From Philodulcilactobacillus myokonensis (GTDB taxonomy: Bacteria > Bacillota > Bacilli > Lactobacillales > Lactobacillaceae): a stretch of 64,000 nt of DNA. This document shows positions 8,911 to 16,945 of the stretch, one piece after another (position 1 is the stretch's first letter; each line of letters begins with the position of its first letter). Below the pieces are notes generated by a model, which saw only the letters and a program-made list of their open reading frames with translations, was not told the origin of the DNA and ran no database searches. Where the stretch lies: NCBI RefSeq assembly GCF_027923585.1, contig NZ_BRPL01000002.1, positions 1,054,001-1,118,000 on the forward strand, read 5' to 3'. Both the position numbers and the translations under genes were made by a program.

Positions 8911-8946
8911 AAAAGCTTTCCTATAATAATTAGGAAAGCTTTTTTA
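8911..8946 (+). terminator. Bidirectional terminator between tRNA-Glu and the C39-like gene
   Basis: AAAAGCTTTCCTA and TAGGAAAGCTTTTTT pair over 12 bases around a short AT loop. T runs on both strands let it also end the leftward gene at 8944. Confidence 0.88.
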
Positions 8947-9639
8947 ATAGCTAATCGCAAATGAACCAGCTTTTTTCCACATTCGATTTAAATGAACCCG
9001 ACTAATTAAATTAAAATTTCCGTTTCGTGGATCGTTATAAAAAAAGGTTCGATGATTAAATCCAATTAATACAATTGGACATTGATCTCCATTCAATAAT
9101 GAAATCCACATTATAACGGGATGACATCTCAACAATTGATGGGTAATGCGTCTGAAAGTCTTTTTAGTTAAATCCTCAAAAGAACCGGTTTCATTGACGA
9201 AAATCTCAAATAAATCATTTGGTTTGAAATGAAGGTCAATGGGATGATTAATTTGATTTATCAATTGGTGATAAGACACTGGCGCTCCATAGTACTGAAA
9301 AACCATTCTAATGGCTGCTAAATCCTCATCCAAAAAACATTCTTGTTCCCGCTTAATTGGAACTACATCCAATCGACAGTAATTTCTTCTAAAAAGCTTA
9401 TAATGAATCCAGCCTTTACTTTGATCAGTCGTCATCGTTTCAAAATGATACCAAACATGTTTTTTAAAAAAAGCAATCGAATCAATTTTAAATTCACGCT
9501 TAACAAGTTCTTTCGGAATCTTTCGCTTAGCTAATGGTTTCATTTTTAAATCTGGTAAATACCAGGCATCAATTGCTGATTTTTTTAATTTAACATAAAA
9601 AACAGGTGTTTTTTCACTTGCAATCGTATTCGATTTCAT
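8944..9639 (-). CDS. C39-like peptidase-fold protein, probably catalytically inactive
   Basis: A 231-residue protein with no signal peptide or membrane helix. Residues 1-90 resemble a single SH3/GW-type module (WYLPDLK..., SKGWIHYKLF). Residues 100-231 follow the plan of the C39_2 papain-like family: a helix with AAIRMVFQYYG, HPVIMWISL, and a final VLIGFNHRTFFYNDPRNG strand pair. By my alignment the nucleophilic Cys position holds Glu (in CFLDEDLAAI) and the catalytic His position before the GFN strand holds Cys. If right, this is a binding protein rather than a protease. The ATG follows GAGGTG. It stands alone with its own terminator. Confidence 0.6.
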   Translation of the reverse strand: MKSNTIASEKTPVFYVKLKKSAIDAWYLPDLKMKPLAKRKIPKELVKREFKIDSIAFFKKHVWYHFETMTTDQSKGWIHYKLFRRNYCRLDVVPIKREQECFLDEDLAAIRMVFQYYGAPVSYHQLINQINHPIDLHFKPNDLFEIFVNETGSFEDLTKKTFRRITHQLLRCHPVIMWISLLNGDQCPIVLIGFNHRTFFYNDPRNGNFNLISRVHLNRMWKKAGSFAISY

Positions 9640-9700
9640 GTTTTCACCTCAGTGTATAAGGCATATTATAAGACAAATCGAATGTTTTAATCAATCCCCG

Positions 9701-10624
9701 TTATTTTCGCTTGCATAGTGTATCAATTCGATCATAAAATGCTTTTGCATCAACGCTAGTAACCATAGTCAAATCACGGCCTCGATCAGTAATAAATGTT
9801 CTACCCTGTTCCTTACCGGTTGTTTTAACGTCAGCTTTAATATGTTTATAATTAGCAATTTCTGGAAATGCACTTAATACCATTGTTAAATCATCCCATA
9901 GATAATAAGTAGCACCAAATGAATGCATTAATGCAAAACCACTGCCTAACAGTTCTAATGCAGGATATTTTCTACCCTTAGCCCAATGTTGTCTAACTTC
10001 ATCAGTCAATGGAACTTGCTTAGTACTATCCAAGCTAACAATTGTAATTTTGATCTTAGTGTCAAAAACTGTTTTAACGGCTTCTGAATCCCAATAAGAA
10101 TTCCATTCTTGGGTTCCATCAGCTTCCGGCTCCATGACATTTCCTTCATTATTCATGGATCCACCCATCCAATAAATTCGATCAATTTTATTTTCAATTG
10201 AAGGATCAACTTTTAAAGCACGGGCTAAATCACTCATGGGTCCAGTCATAACCATTGTAACTTTTCCATCAGCATGATTTAACTTATCAACAATATCTAA
10301 ATGAGCAGGTTTTGATGCTAATTTTGCTTTTGGTTCGCCACCATTTTCATGTAACATTGGCATATCATCAAATGAAAATGATCCTAATCGCCACTCCTTA
10401 GGGAATTCGTGCATTGGCCTTGAATTAGACTTAGCAACTGATAAATCTTTGTTCTTAGAAAATAGATCAACAATTCTTCTTGAAGCGTCAACCGCTGGTG
10501 TAACGTATGAATCAGCACCCATAGCACCAACCCCTAAAACGTTAACATCGTTCATTTTCATTAATAACAATAAGGAAGTTAAATCATCAACATTACCATC
10601 ATGACTGTAGTAAACATTATGCAT
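9701..10624 (-). CDS. Inosine/uridine-preferring nucleoside hydrolase
   Basis: A 307-residue ribonucleoside hydrolase that splits the N-glycosidic bond of nucleosides to ribose and base in the cytoplasm. The calcium-binding N-terminal motif is present in the form HDGNVDDL (D9, D13, D14), slightly different from the usual DPGxDDA. Further family segments are TMVMTGPMSDLA and the EADGTQEWN stretch that matches the ExNxxxD-type substrate loop. Substrate preference cannot be read. It is a single gene; RBS AAAGGAG is 9 bases before the ATG. Confidence 0.88.
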   Translation of the reverse strand: MHNVYYSHDGNVDDLTSLLLLMKMNDVNVLGVGAMGADSYVTPAVDASRRIVDLFSKNKDLSVAKSNSRPMHEFPKEWRLGSFSFDDMPMLHENGGEPKAKLASKPAHLDIVDKLNHADGKVTMVMTGPMSDLARALKVDPSIENKIDRIYWMGGSMNNEGNVMEPEADGTQEWNSYWDSEAVKTVFDTKIKITIVSLDSTKQVPLTDEVRQHWAKGRKYPALELLGSGFALMHSFGATYYLWDDLTMVLSAFPEIANYKHIKADVKTTGKEQGRTFITDRGRDLTMVTSVDAKAFYDRIDTLCKRK

Positions 10625-10751
10625 TAAAAAAGACTCCTTTAAATATTTATTATTTGTATTATATCACTAATCATTGTTAAATCATTGCATGATAATAATT
10701 TCATTTCAAAAATAAGTATGTTATTATGTTTTATGTATTATTATTAATTTT

Positions 10752-11117
10752 GGGGTCGTTAAGGATTCGACTGGTATAGTTCGAGCCTGAATTGCGTTCC
10801 GTAGCAACGCTACGTAAAAAACGATTCAGTTTTTAACTGCAAATAATAATAATTCTTACGCTGTAGCTGCTTAAATAAAGTTAGCTCTGCGTGATCCGCT
10901 CAGCTTGGCCTAGAAGCTGGATACGGGTTTTATATATTATAGGATACGCTAGTCACTCCGACCTGAAGTAACTAGAAGAGATCAATCAGGATAGTCAGCC
11001 AATGAAAACCTTGAGATGCGGTGTTTTTGGTTGGCGAATTTCTAAATAGTATCGCTATGAGCGTAGAGACTCGGGTGGCGATATGCTAGGACGCGGGTTC
11101 GACTCCCGCCGACTCCA
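10752..11117 (+). ncRNA. ssrA: tmRNA (ssrA)
   Basis: The 5' end GGGGTCG pairs with CGACTCC at the 3' end, closing the tRNA-like domain with T arm GGGTTCGACTCCC. The tag reading frame runs from GCA 10839 to TAA 10872-10874 and encodes ANNNNSYAVAA. The tRNA-Ala-like ends, the Asn-rich tag and the pseudoknot-rich middle identify transfer-messenger RNA, which rescues stalled ribosomes with SmpB (gene at 35474-35950). The final CCA is not encoded; A11117 is the discriminator. The tag ends in AVAA where ALAA is usual. Confidence 0.96.
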
Positions 11118-11126
11118 TAAATAAAA

Positions 11127-11159
11127 GCAACTGGTGATTTAATTACCAGTTGCTTTTTT
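11127..11159 (+). terminator. Terminator of ssrA
   Basis: GCAACTGGT and ACCAGTTGC pair perfectly around a 9-base loop, followed by six T. It overlaps the stop codon of the leftward SDR pseudogene and may serve both strands. Confidence 0.85.
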
Positions 11160-12032
11160 AATTTAAAAATGGTTCGACAACTTTCATACAATAGTTCCAT
11201 AATTTTAATTCATTTTCTTCAGAATAGTGCCGCTTGGGTGAATCAATCATTTTTCTTTTATTATTAAAATATTTTCCAGAAACACCCTTAATTTGATTGG
11301 AAGTTGCCAAGTAAAAATTAGTTGAAGCCCCTTGTTCTGGCGAAGACATCAAATGTGATTTTAAGGCAACCTTATAAATTAAATTGTTCCAAAAACCATT
11401 ATCACTATTTTGGCCAAAATTAGTGGCAACCGCTCCCGGATGAGAAACATTTACAGTAACATTATGAACGTTTTGATTTTTTAATAGTTTAGCTAAATGT
11501 TGAGTATTCCAAATCACAAATAATTTACTGATTCCATAACGTTTTTGACCAGACGGTTCGTTCTTAAAATTCAAATCATTCATATCAGGATTTACCATGT
11601 TAGCAGTTGAAGATGCCATATTAATAACCCTGCCGTCCGTACTTTTCTTAAGGTTAGGCAATAATAACTGGGTTAAGAAGAACGGTGCAACCACGTTCCC
11701 ACGTTCAATTGCATCGTCAATTCGATTCCATCACTAGTTTCCTTCCTTTGGTCATTCAATACTGCACCGGCGTTATTAATTAAAACGTCCAAGTGATCAT
11801 ATCTAGAATTGAATTCAGTTACCATTTGTTTAATTGATGGTAACGATAGTAAATCAGCAATTAAATAATGGATGTTCTGATTATGACTTTTATCTTTAAT
11901 TTGTTCTACAATGTGTTCTGCTTTGTTTTCATTTCGACCGTGAATAATAACATTATACCCGTTTTGAGCTAATTCCAATGCGGCTGTTTTGCCAATCCCA
12001 CTAGTTGCTCCTGTAATTAAAATTGTTTTCAT
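11158..12032 (-). pseudogene. Short-chain dehydrogenase broken by an 8-bp tandem duplication
   Basis: Two frames together give one complete SDR. The first part (12032 to about 11700) has the cofactor motif TGATSGIG near residue 7 and NNAG near residue 88, and ends at ...ELTMQLNV. The second part (to 11158) resumes with VAPFFLTQLLLP and carries the YGISK catalytic motif (Tyr and Lys) and the HPGAVATNF segment. The break is a perfect duplication of GAACGTGG on the coding strand (11691-11698 and 11699-11706); removing one copy restores ...LNVVAPFFLTQ in one frame. The intact protein would be an NADP-dependent oxidoreductase like WW-domain oxidoreductase/retinol dehydrogenase homologues. It lies downstream of a tetR gene with matching operators. 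Confidence 0.9.
11691..11706. repeat. Perfect 8-bp tandem duplication causing the SDR frameshift
   Basis: CCACGTTC occurs twice in a row on the plus strand (11691-11698, 11699-11706). The 8-base gain shifts the frame and is the kind of event produced by replication slippage. Confidence 0.95.
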
Positions 12033-12051
12033 TATTTATTCTCTCCCTTTT

Positions 12052-12068
12052 ATAACTGAACAGTTAGT
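12052..12068 (+). promoter_or_regulatory. Probable TetR operator upstream of the SDR gene
   Basis: ATAACTGAACAGTTAGT contains the near-perfect palindrome TAACTGAACAGTTA. It lies 20 bases before the SDR start and matches the site upstream of tetR (12667-12683) at 16 of 17 positions. Confidence 0.7.
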
Positions 12069-12092
12069 CTTTAATAATTAAAAATATAAATG

Positions 12093-12653
12093 CTACTTTT
12101 TAATAGCATTTATTACCATCGTACTTACTTGATTAATCCGATCATTTCCAAGTTTGTGGTTCCTTTCGACAATCAATAATGGAATCGAAAAGAACACATC
12201 TAAAATTTCTTGTGGAGCATCTACATATTCATTTGAATCATGAATTTTTTGAAACAAATGAATCAGTGTTGGATTAAGCTGTTGATCAAAATTGATGGCT
12301 TTTTGATCCAATAATTTTTTATTGTTCCAAAGAACTTGAACAAAATTAAATTCCTTTGGATATTTTTGATATTGATTAATACTAAAATTAATTACTTTCT
12401 TCATTTGTAGATCAATCGAATCATTATCGTTAATAACTTTATCAACGCCTCTTTGTAACTTACTCTTCACCTCTTCATATAGGCGACTCAATAGATCTTT
12501 TTTATCATGATAATGAAGATAAATGGTAGCAGGACTAACGCCGGCATTTTTAGCAATTTTAGCCGTTGTCATGTTAAAAATGCCGTAGTTCTCACATGAA
12601 TCAATAACTGATTTTTTAATTGCATTTAATTTATTAAGATTTGTTTTTCGCAT
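12093..12653 (-). CDS. TetR-family transcriptional regulator
   Basis: A 186-residue regulator. The N-terminal TetR helix-turn-helix is recognisable at about residues 22-65 (GIFNMTTAKIAKNAGVSPA followed by TIYLHYHDKKDLL). The C-terminal ligand domain is diverse and gives no clue to the inducer. It lies directly upstream of the broken SDR gene on the same strand, and nearly identical 17-base palindromes precede both genes, so it very likely represses itself and the SDR. Confidence 0.92.
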   Translation of the reverse strand: MRKTNLNKLNAIKKSVIDSCENYGIFNMTTAKIAKNAGVSPATIYLHYHDKKDLLSRLYEEVKSKLQRGVDKVINDNDSIDLQMKKVINFSINQYQKYPKEFNFVQVLWNNKKLLDQKAINFDQQLNPTLIHLFQKIHDSNEYVDAPQEILDVFFSIPLLIVERNHKLGNDRINQVSTMVINAIKK

Positions 12654-12666
12654 ATCTATTATAATA

Positions 12667-12683
12667 ACTAACTATTCAGTTAT
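12667..12683 (-). promoter_or_regulatory. Probable TetR autoregulatory operator
   Basis: On the minus strand ATAACTGAATAGTTAGT, differing in one base from the site at 12052-12068. It ends 14 bases upstream of the tetR start codon. Confidence 0.7.
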
Positions 12684-12715
12684 TATCAAGTAAAAACATA
12701 AATAATGATCATAAT

Positions 12716-13390
12716 TTATGTTAAATATGATTTAATAACTTTAGGTCTAATCATAAAAGCTGCAAATATAATTAGAAAAATATAAAACACAATAACACCA
12801 GTCGAATTAGAATCAATCGTCGTATATGTTACACCAGCTAAGAAATCATAAATAATATGACTTAATATTGGAAAAATAATATTTCTGGTTCTTAAATAAA
12901 CCGTTGACATGACGATCCCAAATATTAATGCATTTAGTGCTTGAAAAGAAGTAGAACTTATATTCTGCGAATTAATTATATTTAAAGAATGAATTAATCC
13001 AAATAAAAAACTACTAAAAAGTATTGAAATCAAAATTCCCTTATAGTTCTTTTTAAACTTATTTAAAAATGCTTTAAAAATAACTCCTCTAAAAACATAT
13101 TCTTCAAAAATACCAGGTCCGATAGAAAAACAAATGCTATCAGCTAATGGTTGACTTAAATCACTCAATCTAAACCCATAAAAATTAACAATTAATAAAA
13201 AAAGTATAATTAAATATGAAGAAATTTGTTTATAAAATGGAATATTATGAAATCCAATTTCTATCTTTTGTTTCAGCCAATATTTATTCATTAACATAAC
13301 TAAAATTAGTGAAATTATATATCTTATTCCAACCGATAAATATTCATTTTTAGGGAATAAATAATATGATATTAAAGCAGAAGCAAACAA
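12716..13390 (-). CDS. CPBP-family intramembrane metalloprotease; 5' end possibly frameshifted
   Basis: A multi-span membrane protein of the CAAX protease/bacteriocin-processing (CPBP, Abi) family. It shows the family motifs FEEYVFRG (EExxxR) near residue 97, FGLIHSLN and HIIYDF. Such proteins act on prenylated or membrane substrates, or in bacteriocin immunity, but no bacteriocin gene is next to it. The only ordinary in-frame start is TTG 13390, which lacks a ribosome binding site and cuts into the first helix. The frame is open further upstream (ELIILF precedes FASALIS), and ATG 13429-13431 would join it if one T were added to the run near 13404-13407. Confidence 0.82.
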   Translation of the reverse strand: MFASALISYYLFPKNEYLSVGIRYIISLILVMLMNKYWLKQKIEIGFHNIPFYKQISSYLIILFLLIVNFYGFRLSDLSQPLADSICFSIGPGIFEEYVFRGVIFKAFLNKFKKNYKGILISILFSSFLFGLIHSLNIINSQNISSTSFQALNALIFGIVMSTVYLRTRNIIFPILSHIIYDFLAGVTYTTIDSNSTGVIVFYIFLIIFAAFMIRPKVIKSYLT

Positions 13391-13560
13391 AATGATTAAT
13401 TCTAAAATATAAAAAGAGAAAATACTAACATATGAGTTTCTTTTAATTTAAATCATATCCTTATATTAAGATTTAAATATATTATAATAATATATACTTA
13501 TTTAAATCAATAGTTTCTTTTAATGAATAAATCACTTACTTATAATTTAATTAGAAAGAA

Positions 13561-14058
13561 GTGGTCAAAATTTCAACAGTAATTTTAATCAGAGGTAATT
13601 CAGGTAGTGGTAAAACGACAGTCGCTAACCAATTACATCGTATTCTTGGTAGTGGCACCCTACTAGTTTCCCAAGATTATATCAGAAGACAAATGTTAAT
13701 GGTAAAAGATAAACCAAATAACTTAGAAATTGGATTGATTGAGACAATTATTGATTATGGAATTAAACATTGCAGATTTATTATCATTGAAGGCATTCTG
13801 CCAAGTCAAAAATACGGAAAAATGTTAAAACAAGTTTTAAAGCAATCTAAAAGAATAGTTTCTTATTACTATGATTTATCATTTGATGAAACATTAAAAA
13901 GAAACCACACTAAAGTAGCTAAAAATTTTTCTAAAGAACAAATGCAATCATGGTTTATTCCAAAAAATTTTCTTGGTATTAGAGGAGAAAAGGCCATCAA
14001 TAAAAATGTAACCCAAAGAAAAATGATTCAAATTATTTTAAACGATATCAAATTATAA
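13561..14058 (+). CDS. Small P-loop kinase-like protein
   Basis: A 165-residue single-domain P-loop protein. Walker A GNSGSGKTT is at residues 12-20, the lid-like region holds DYIRRQMLM, and FIIIEGIL near residue 80 looks like the Walker B strand. It fits the AAA_33 / zeta-toxin-like / nucleoside kinase group found alone in many lactobacilli. The substrate is unknown, and no antitoxin-like partner is next to it, so I do not call it a toxin. The start is GTG 13561 with only a weak GAAAG upstream. It converges with the ASCH-domain gene 8 bases downstream. Confidence 0.75.
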   Translation: MVKISTVILIRGNSGSGKTTVANQLHRILGSGTLLVSQDYIRRQMLMVKDKPNNLEIGLIETIIDYGIKHCRFIIIEGILPSQKYGKMLKQVLKQSKRIVSYYYDLSFDETLKRNHTKVAKNFSKEQMQSWFIPKNFLGIRGEKAINKNVTQRKMIQIILNDIKL

Positions 14059-14066
14059 TTTTACTG

Positions 14067-14585
14067 TTATTTTAAAATTTCATTAATTTCTTTATATTTT
14101 TCATTCCACTGGTTATCTTCCACTCTCACACACTCATCATTCTTCAAATAACCTAGAATGTTCTTCTTATCGGCTCGATTTAAAAATAAATAGGATTGTG
14201 GTGCACTAAAGTTTTTGAAATGACTAAAAAGATAATTTTTTGAAATTTTCTTCAAACTAATTGCTTTTAAAATGGGAATGATAACGCCCTGATTCTTTTT
14301 GATGAAATACTGATACGTTTCTTGATAATTATCATTCTGAATTTTCTGACCAATTCGAGCCATTAACTTAGCCTCCCCGATGATTGGTTGCCCACATTTA
14401 ATAAACAATTCAATCCCACCATGTTTACCAGTCGTATACACAAACGCCTGAAATGGATGTTTAAAGAATGATTTGCGGTATTCAATCACTTTAGTACCAT
14501 TTTCAATTTGTTTTACGTACGGCGGATGAAGTGAAATTAATAGTGTTTTACGAAGTGGATCAATGAATGTTTTAATTTTCAACAT
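14067..14585 (-). CDS. ASCH-domain (PUA-like) protein
   Basis: A 172-residue protein whose first half has the ASCH pattern: LLISLHPPYVKQIENGTKVIE, then YRKSFF, a YTT strand and GEAKL. ASCH domains are PUA-related folds that bind RNA or modified nucleotides; some are nucleases or coactivators. The second half is basic and has no known motif. It is convergent with the P-loop kinase gene. GGGGG lies 9 bases before the ATG. A precise function is not known. Confidence 0.78.
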   Translation of the reverse strand: MLKIKTFIDPLRKTLLISLHPPYVKQIENGTKVIEYRKSFFKHPFQAFVYTTGKHGGIELFIKCGQPIIGEAKLMARIGQKIQNDNYQETYQYFIKKNQGVIIPILKAISLKKISKNYLFSHFKNFSAPQSYLFLNRADKKNILGYLKNDECVRVEDNQWNEKYKEINEILK

Positions 14586-14644
14586 TTAAGTTTTCCCCCT
14601 TTTTATTTAAAATACCGATATATAGCTCATTTTACATGATTAAA

Positions 14645-14673
14645 TTGTAAAAAAATGATGTTAGTGTTATTAT
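14645..14673 (+). promoter_or_regulatory. Promoter of the asnS T-box transcript
   Basis: TTGTAA and TATTAT are separated by 17 bases. The T-box leader starts about 10-25 bases downstream. Confidence 0.65.
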
Positions 14674-14699
14674 ACATATGAAATAAATTAAACTAAAAA

Positions 14700-14937
14700 T
14701 ACTATTTAAGCGGATCAGTATTAAGCAATTATTTTCAAAGCGAGCTAATGTTAGTGAGAGTTTAGCAACCCTGTTGTTTAAGAATAACACCGTTAATAAT
14801 TTCATTTTGAACTAAAAGTAGGAATGGACGCTTAACATTCGTTACATGTTAGAGTGGCTTTATAAAATTATAAAGCATTTTAGGTGGTACCGCGGAAAGA
14901 TCTTTCGTCCTTGATTGGATGAAGGATCTTTTTTTAT
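14700..14937 (+). promoter_or_regulatory. T-box riboswitch for asnS, with terminator
   Basis: The leader has the conserved T-box sequence AGGTGGTACCGCG at 14882-14894, followed by a terminator hairpin (AAGATCTTTCGTCC with GGATGAAGGATCTT and a T run ending at 14937). In the stem I region, GAACTA at 14809-14814 places AAC, an Asn codon, at the expected specifier position. Uncharged tRNA-Asn would pair with both sites and stabilise the antiterminator. This agrees with the downstream gene. Confidence 0.92.
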
Positions 14938-14964
14938 TAGTATTCAGAAAGGTGAGTGAATTCA

Positions 14965-16356
14965 TTGCAAAAACCAACTGTTAGAGATTTATATACCCGG
15001 GAAAGTTACCCGGAAGAAAGCATTGAAATGGAAGGATGGGTTAGAACCATCCGAAGCTCCAAAAAGATTGCTTTTATTGAAATGAATGATGGAACCTTCT
15101 TAAAGAATGCTCAAATCATTGTTAAAAGCGCCAACACTCCTAATTTTAAGGACATCACTAAAATTCCAATTTCAGCAACCATTAAAGTTACTGGAAAGGT
15201 TATTGAAACACCGGATGCACCACAACCATTCGAAATCCATGCTGATTCATTAAAGGAAATCGGTGGTTCCAATAGTGATTATCCACTTCAAAAGAAAGCC
15301 CACTCATATGAATTCTTAAGAAAGATTGCCCATTTACGTCCAAGGACTAATACTTTCTATTCTGTTTTTAAGATTAGATCATTAGCCGCATTTGCAATTC
15401 ATCAATATTTGCAATCAAAGGGATTTGTTTACGTCAACACACCAATTATTACAAGTAGTGATACTGAAGGTGCCGGTCAAATGTTCAGAGTTACAACTAT
15501 GGACATGAACAATCTTCCTAAAACCAAGGATGGTAAAGTTGATGATTCTAAAGATTTCTTTGGTCAAGAAACTAATTTAACCGTAAGTGGTCAACTTCCT
15601 GGTGAAGCATACACCTTGGCATTTAAAGATAGTTATACTTTTGGTCCTACTTTTAGAGCCGAAAATTCCCATACTTCTCGCCATGCTTCAGAATTCTGGA
15701 TGATCGAACCAGATATGGCATTCGCTAATTTGCAAGATATTATTGATGTTCAAGAAGGTATCGTTAAATACGTTATCAAGTACTTGTTTGACCATGCTGA
15801 AGAAGAGCTTAAATTTTTGGATGAAAATGTTAACCATGGTTTAATCAAACGTTTAATGCATACTAAAAACGAAAAATTTGCCGTCGTTACTTATACTAAA
15901 GCCATTAAATTACTAGAAGATTCAGGTGCTGATTTCAAAGCTCCCGTTAAGTGGGGAATTGACTTACAGTCTGAACATGAACGCTACTTAAGTGAACAAA
16001 TTTTTAAGAAGCCCGTCTTTGTCACTGATTATCCTAAAGGCATCAAAGCATTCTACATGCGTGATAATGAAGACGGCAAGACCGTTGCCGCCGTTGATAT
16101 GCTAATGCCAACCATTGGTGAAATGTCCGGTGGAAGTGAGCGTGAAGAACGTTACAATGAATTAAAGAAAAAGATTCATGATTTCAACCTCCCACCAGAA
16201 GAATATCAATGGTACCTTGAATTAAGAAAATATGGTGAAACTAAGCATTCTGGTTTTGGAATTGGATTTGAAAGATTGTTGATGTACGTCACTGGAATGG
16301 AAAATATCAGAGATGTCATCCCATTCCCTAGAGAACCAGGCAATGCTCCATTTTAA
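14965..16356 (+). CDS. asnS: Asparaginyl-tRNA synthetase
   Basis: Class IIb aminoacyl-tRNA synthetase that charges tRNA-Asn. The N-terminal OB-fold anticodon domain ([13 protein letters not shown] type) is followed by the class II core with motif 2 ([19 protein letters not shown]) and motif 3 ([15 protein letters not shown]), ending [13 protein letters not shown] prefer TTG 14965 as start: AAAGGTGA lies 9 bases upstream of it, whereas GTG 14956 is only 3 bases from the same site. Expression is controlled by the T-box. The gene is followed by its own terminator. Confidence 0.95.
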   Translation: MQKPTVRDLYTRESYPEESIEMEGWVRTIRSSKKIAFIEMNDGTFLKNAQIIVKSANTPNFKDITKIPISATIKVTGKVIETPDAPQPFEIHADSLKEIGGSNSDYPLQKKAHSYEFLRKIAHLRPRTNTFYSVFKIRSLAAFAIHQYLQSKGFVYVNTPIITSSDTEGAGQMFRVTTMDMNNLPKTKDGKVDDSKDFFGQETNLTVSGQLPGEAYTLAFKDSYTFGPTFRAENSHTSRHASEFWMIEPDMAFANLQDIIDVQEGIVKYVIKYLFDHAEEELKFLDENVNHGLIKRLMHTKNEKFAVVTYTKAIKLLEDSGADFKAPVKWGIDLQSEHERYLSEQIFKKPVFVTDYPKGIKAFYMRDNEDGKTVAAVDMLMPTIGEMSGGSEREERYNELKKKIHDFNLPPEEYQWYLELRKYGETKHSGFGIGFERLLMYVTGMENIRDVIPFPREPGNAPF

Positions 16357-16370
16357 AATTTAATCAATTC

Positions 16371-16406
16371 AAAAGCATTCCCTCAAATTGAAGGAATGCT
16401 TTTTTA
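16371..16406 (+). terminator. Terminator of asnS
   Basis: AAAAGCATTCC and GGAATGCTTTTTT form a hairpin with T run. Confidence 0.88.
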
Positions 16407-16421
16407 ATGCCAATACAAAAA

Positions 16422-16452
16422 TAAAACCAGATTCGATATTAAGAATCTGGTT
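16422..16452 (-). terminator. Terminator of the 109-residue gene
   Basis: ACCAGATTC and GAATCTGGT pair perfectly; on the minus strand TTTTATTTTT follows. Confidence 0.75.
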
Positions 16453-16471
16453 TCTTTATTTCATTAATAAT

Positions 16472-16801
16472 TTATTTTTTACTTTCAATATGTTTATCAA
16501 TAAAATCTAAGATTTCGTATGCAATTTGAGCTCTTCTAGCGAACTTATTTAATTGCTTATCACGAACTCGGCTTCCAATTGCAACATCAAATGCTGCACT
16601 ATAATTAATTGTGTCATCAGGAATATTAACCGGCTTTCGAATCCGATCAGTAAAATCACTTTCGCTTTGCTTATAAGCTTTTTTTACATCTTGGATACTA
16701 CTCTTAAGATCCATTCCTAAAATATTAAGAGCATAATCCCGTTCACTTCCCTTATAAGTTGCGTAAATGAACATTGCAATATCAATCATATTTGTGTCCA
16801 T
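16472..16801 (-). CDS. Hypothetical protein with J-domain-like helices but no HPD
   Basis: A soluble 109-residue protein that I do not recognise as a named family. Residues 22-47 (DYALNILGMDLKSSIQDVKK, then AYKQ) strongly resemble helix I-II of a DnaJ domain (DYYxILGV...IKKAYR), and residues 90-105 (RRAQIAYEILDFIDK) resemble helix III (INEAYEVLSD). The HPD signature that contacts Hsp70 is absent, and the linker between the helices is longer than normal. It could be a J-like protein without Hsp70 function or a chance similarity. RBS AGGAGATGG precedes the ATG. It is a single gene with terminator. Confidence 0.6.
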   Translation of the reverse strand: MDTNMIDIAMFIYATYKGSERDYALNILGMDLKSSIQDVKKAYKQSESDFTDRIRKPVNIPDDTINYSAAFDVAIGSRVRDKQLNKFARRAQIAYEILDFIDKHIESKK

Positions 16802-16945
16802 ATAATTTCCATCTCCTAAAGTCTTATTTAAAACGAGCCAATTAAAGTCTTTTCATTTCAGATTTATAGCTATTTTAAATTACCCATTACTTACATAATA
16901 CATTGTTAAGCTTATATTTTGAAATAATATACGTTAATTCAGAGT

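Noticed and set aside
11158-12032. Two separate SDR genes
   Set aside because: Each half lacks parts of the fold, and the 8-bp duplication at the junction explains the split; it is one broken gene.
13561-14585. Zeta-toxin/antitoxin pair formed by the kinase and ASCH genes
   Set aside because: They are convergent, not an operon, the ASCH protein does not look like an antitoxin, and zeta-specific residues could not be confirmed.
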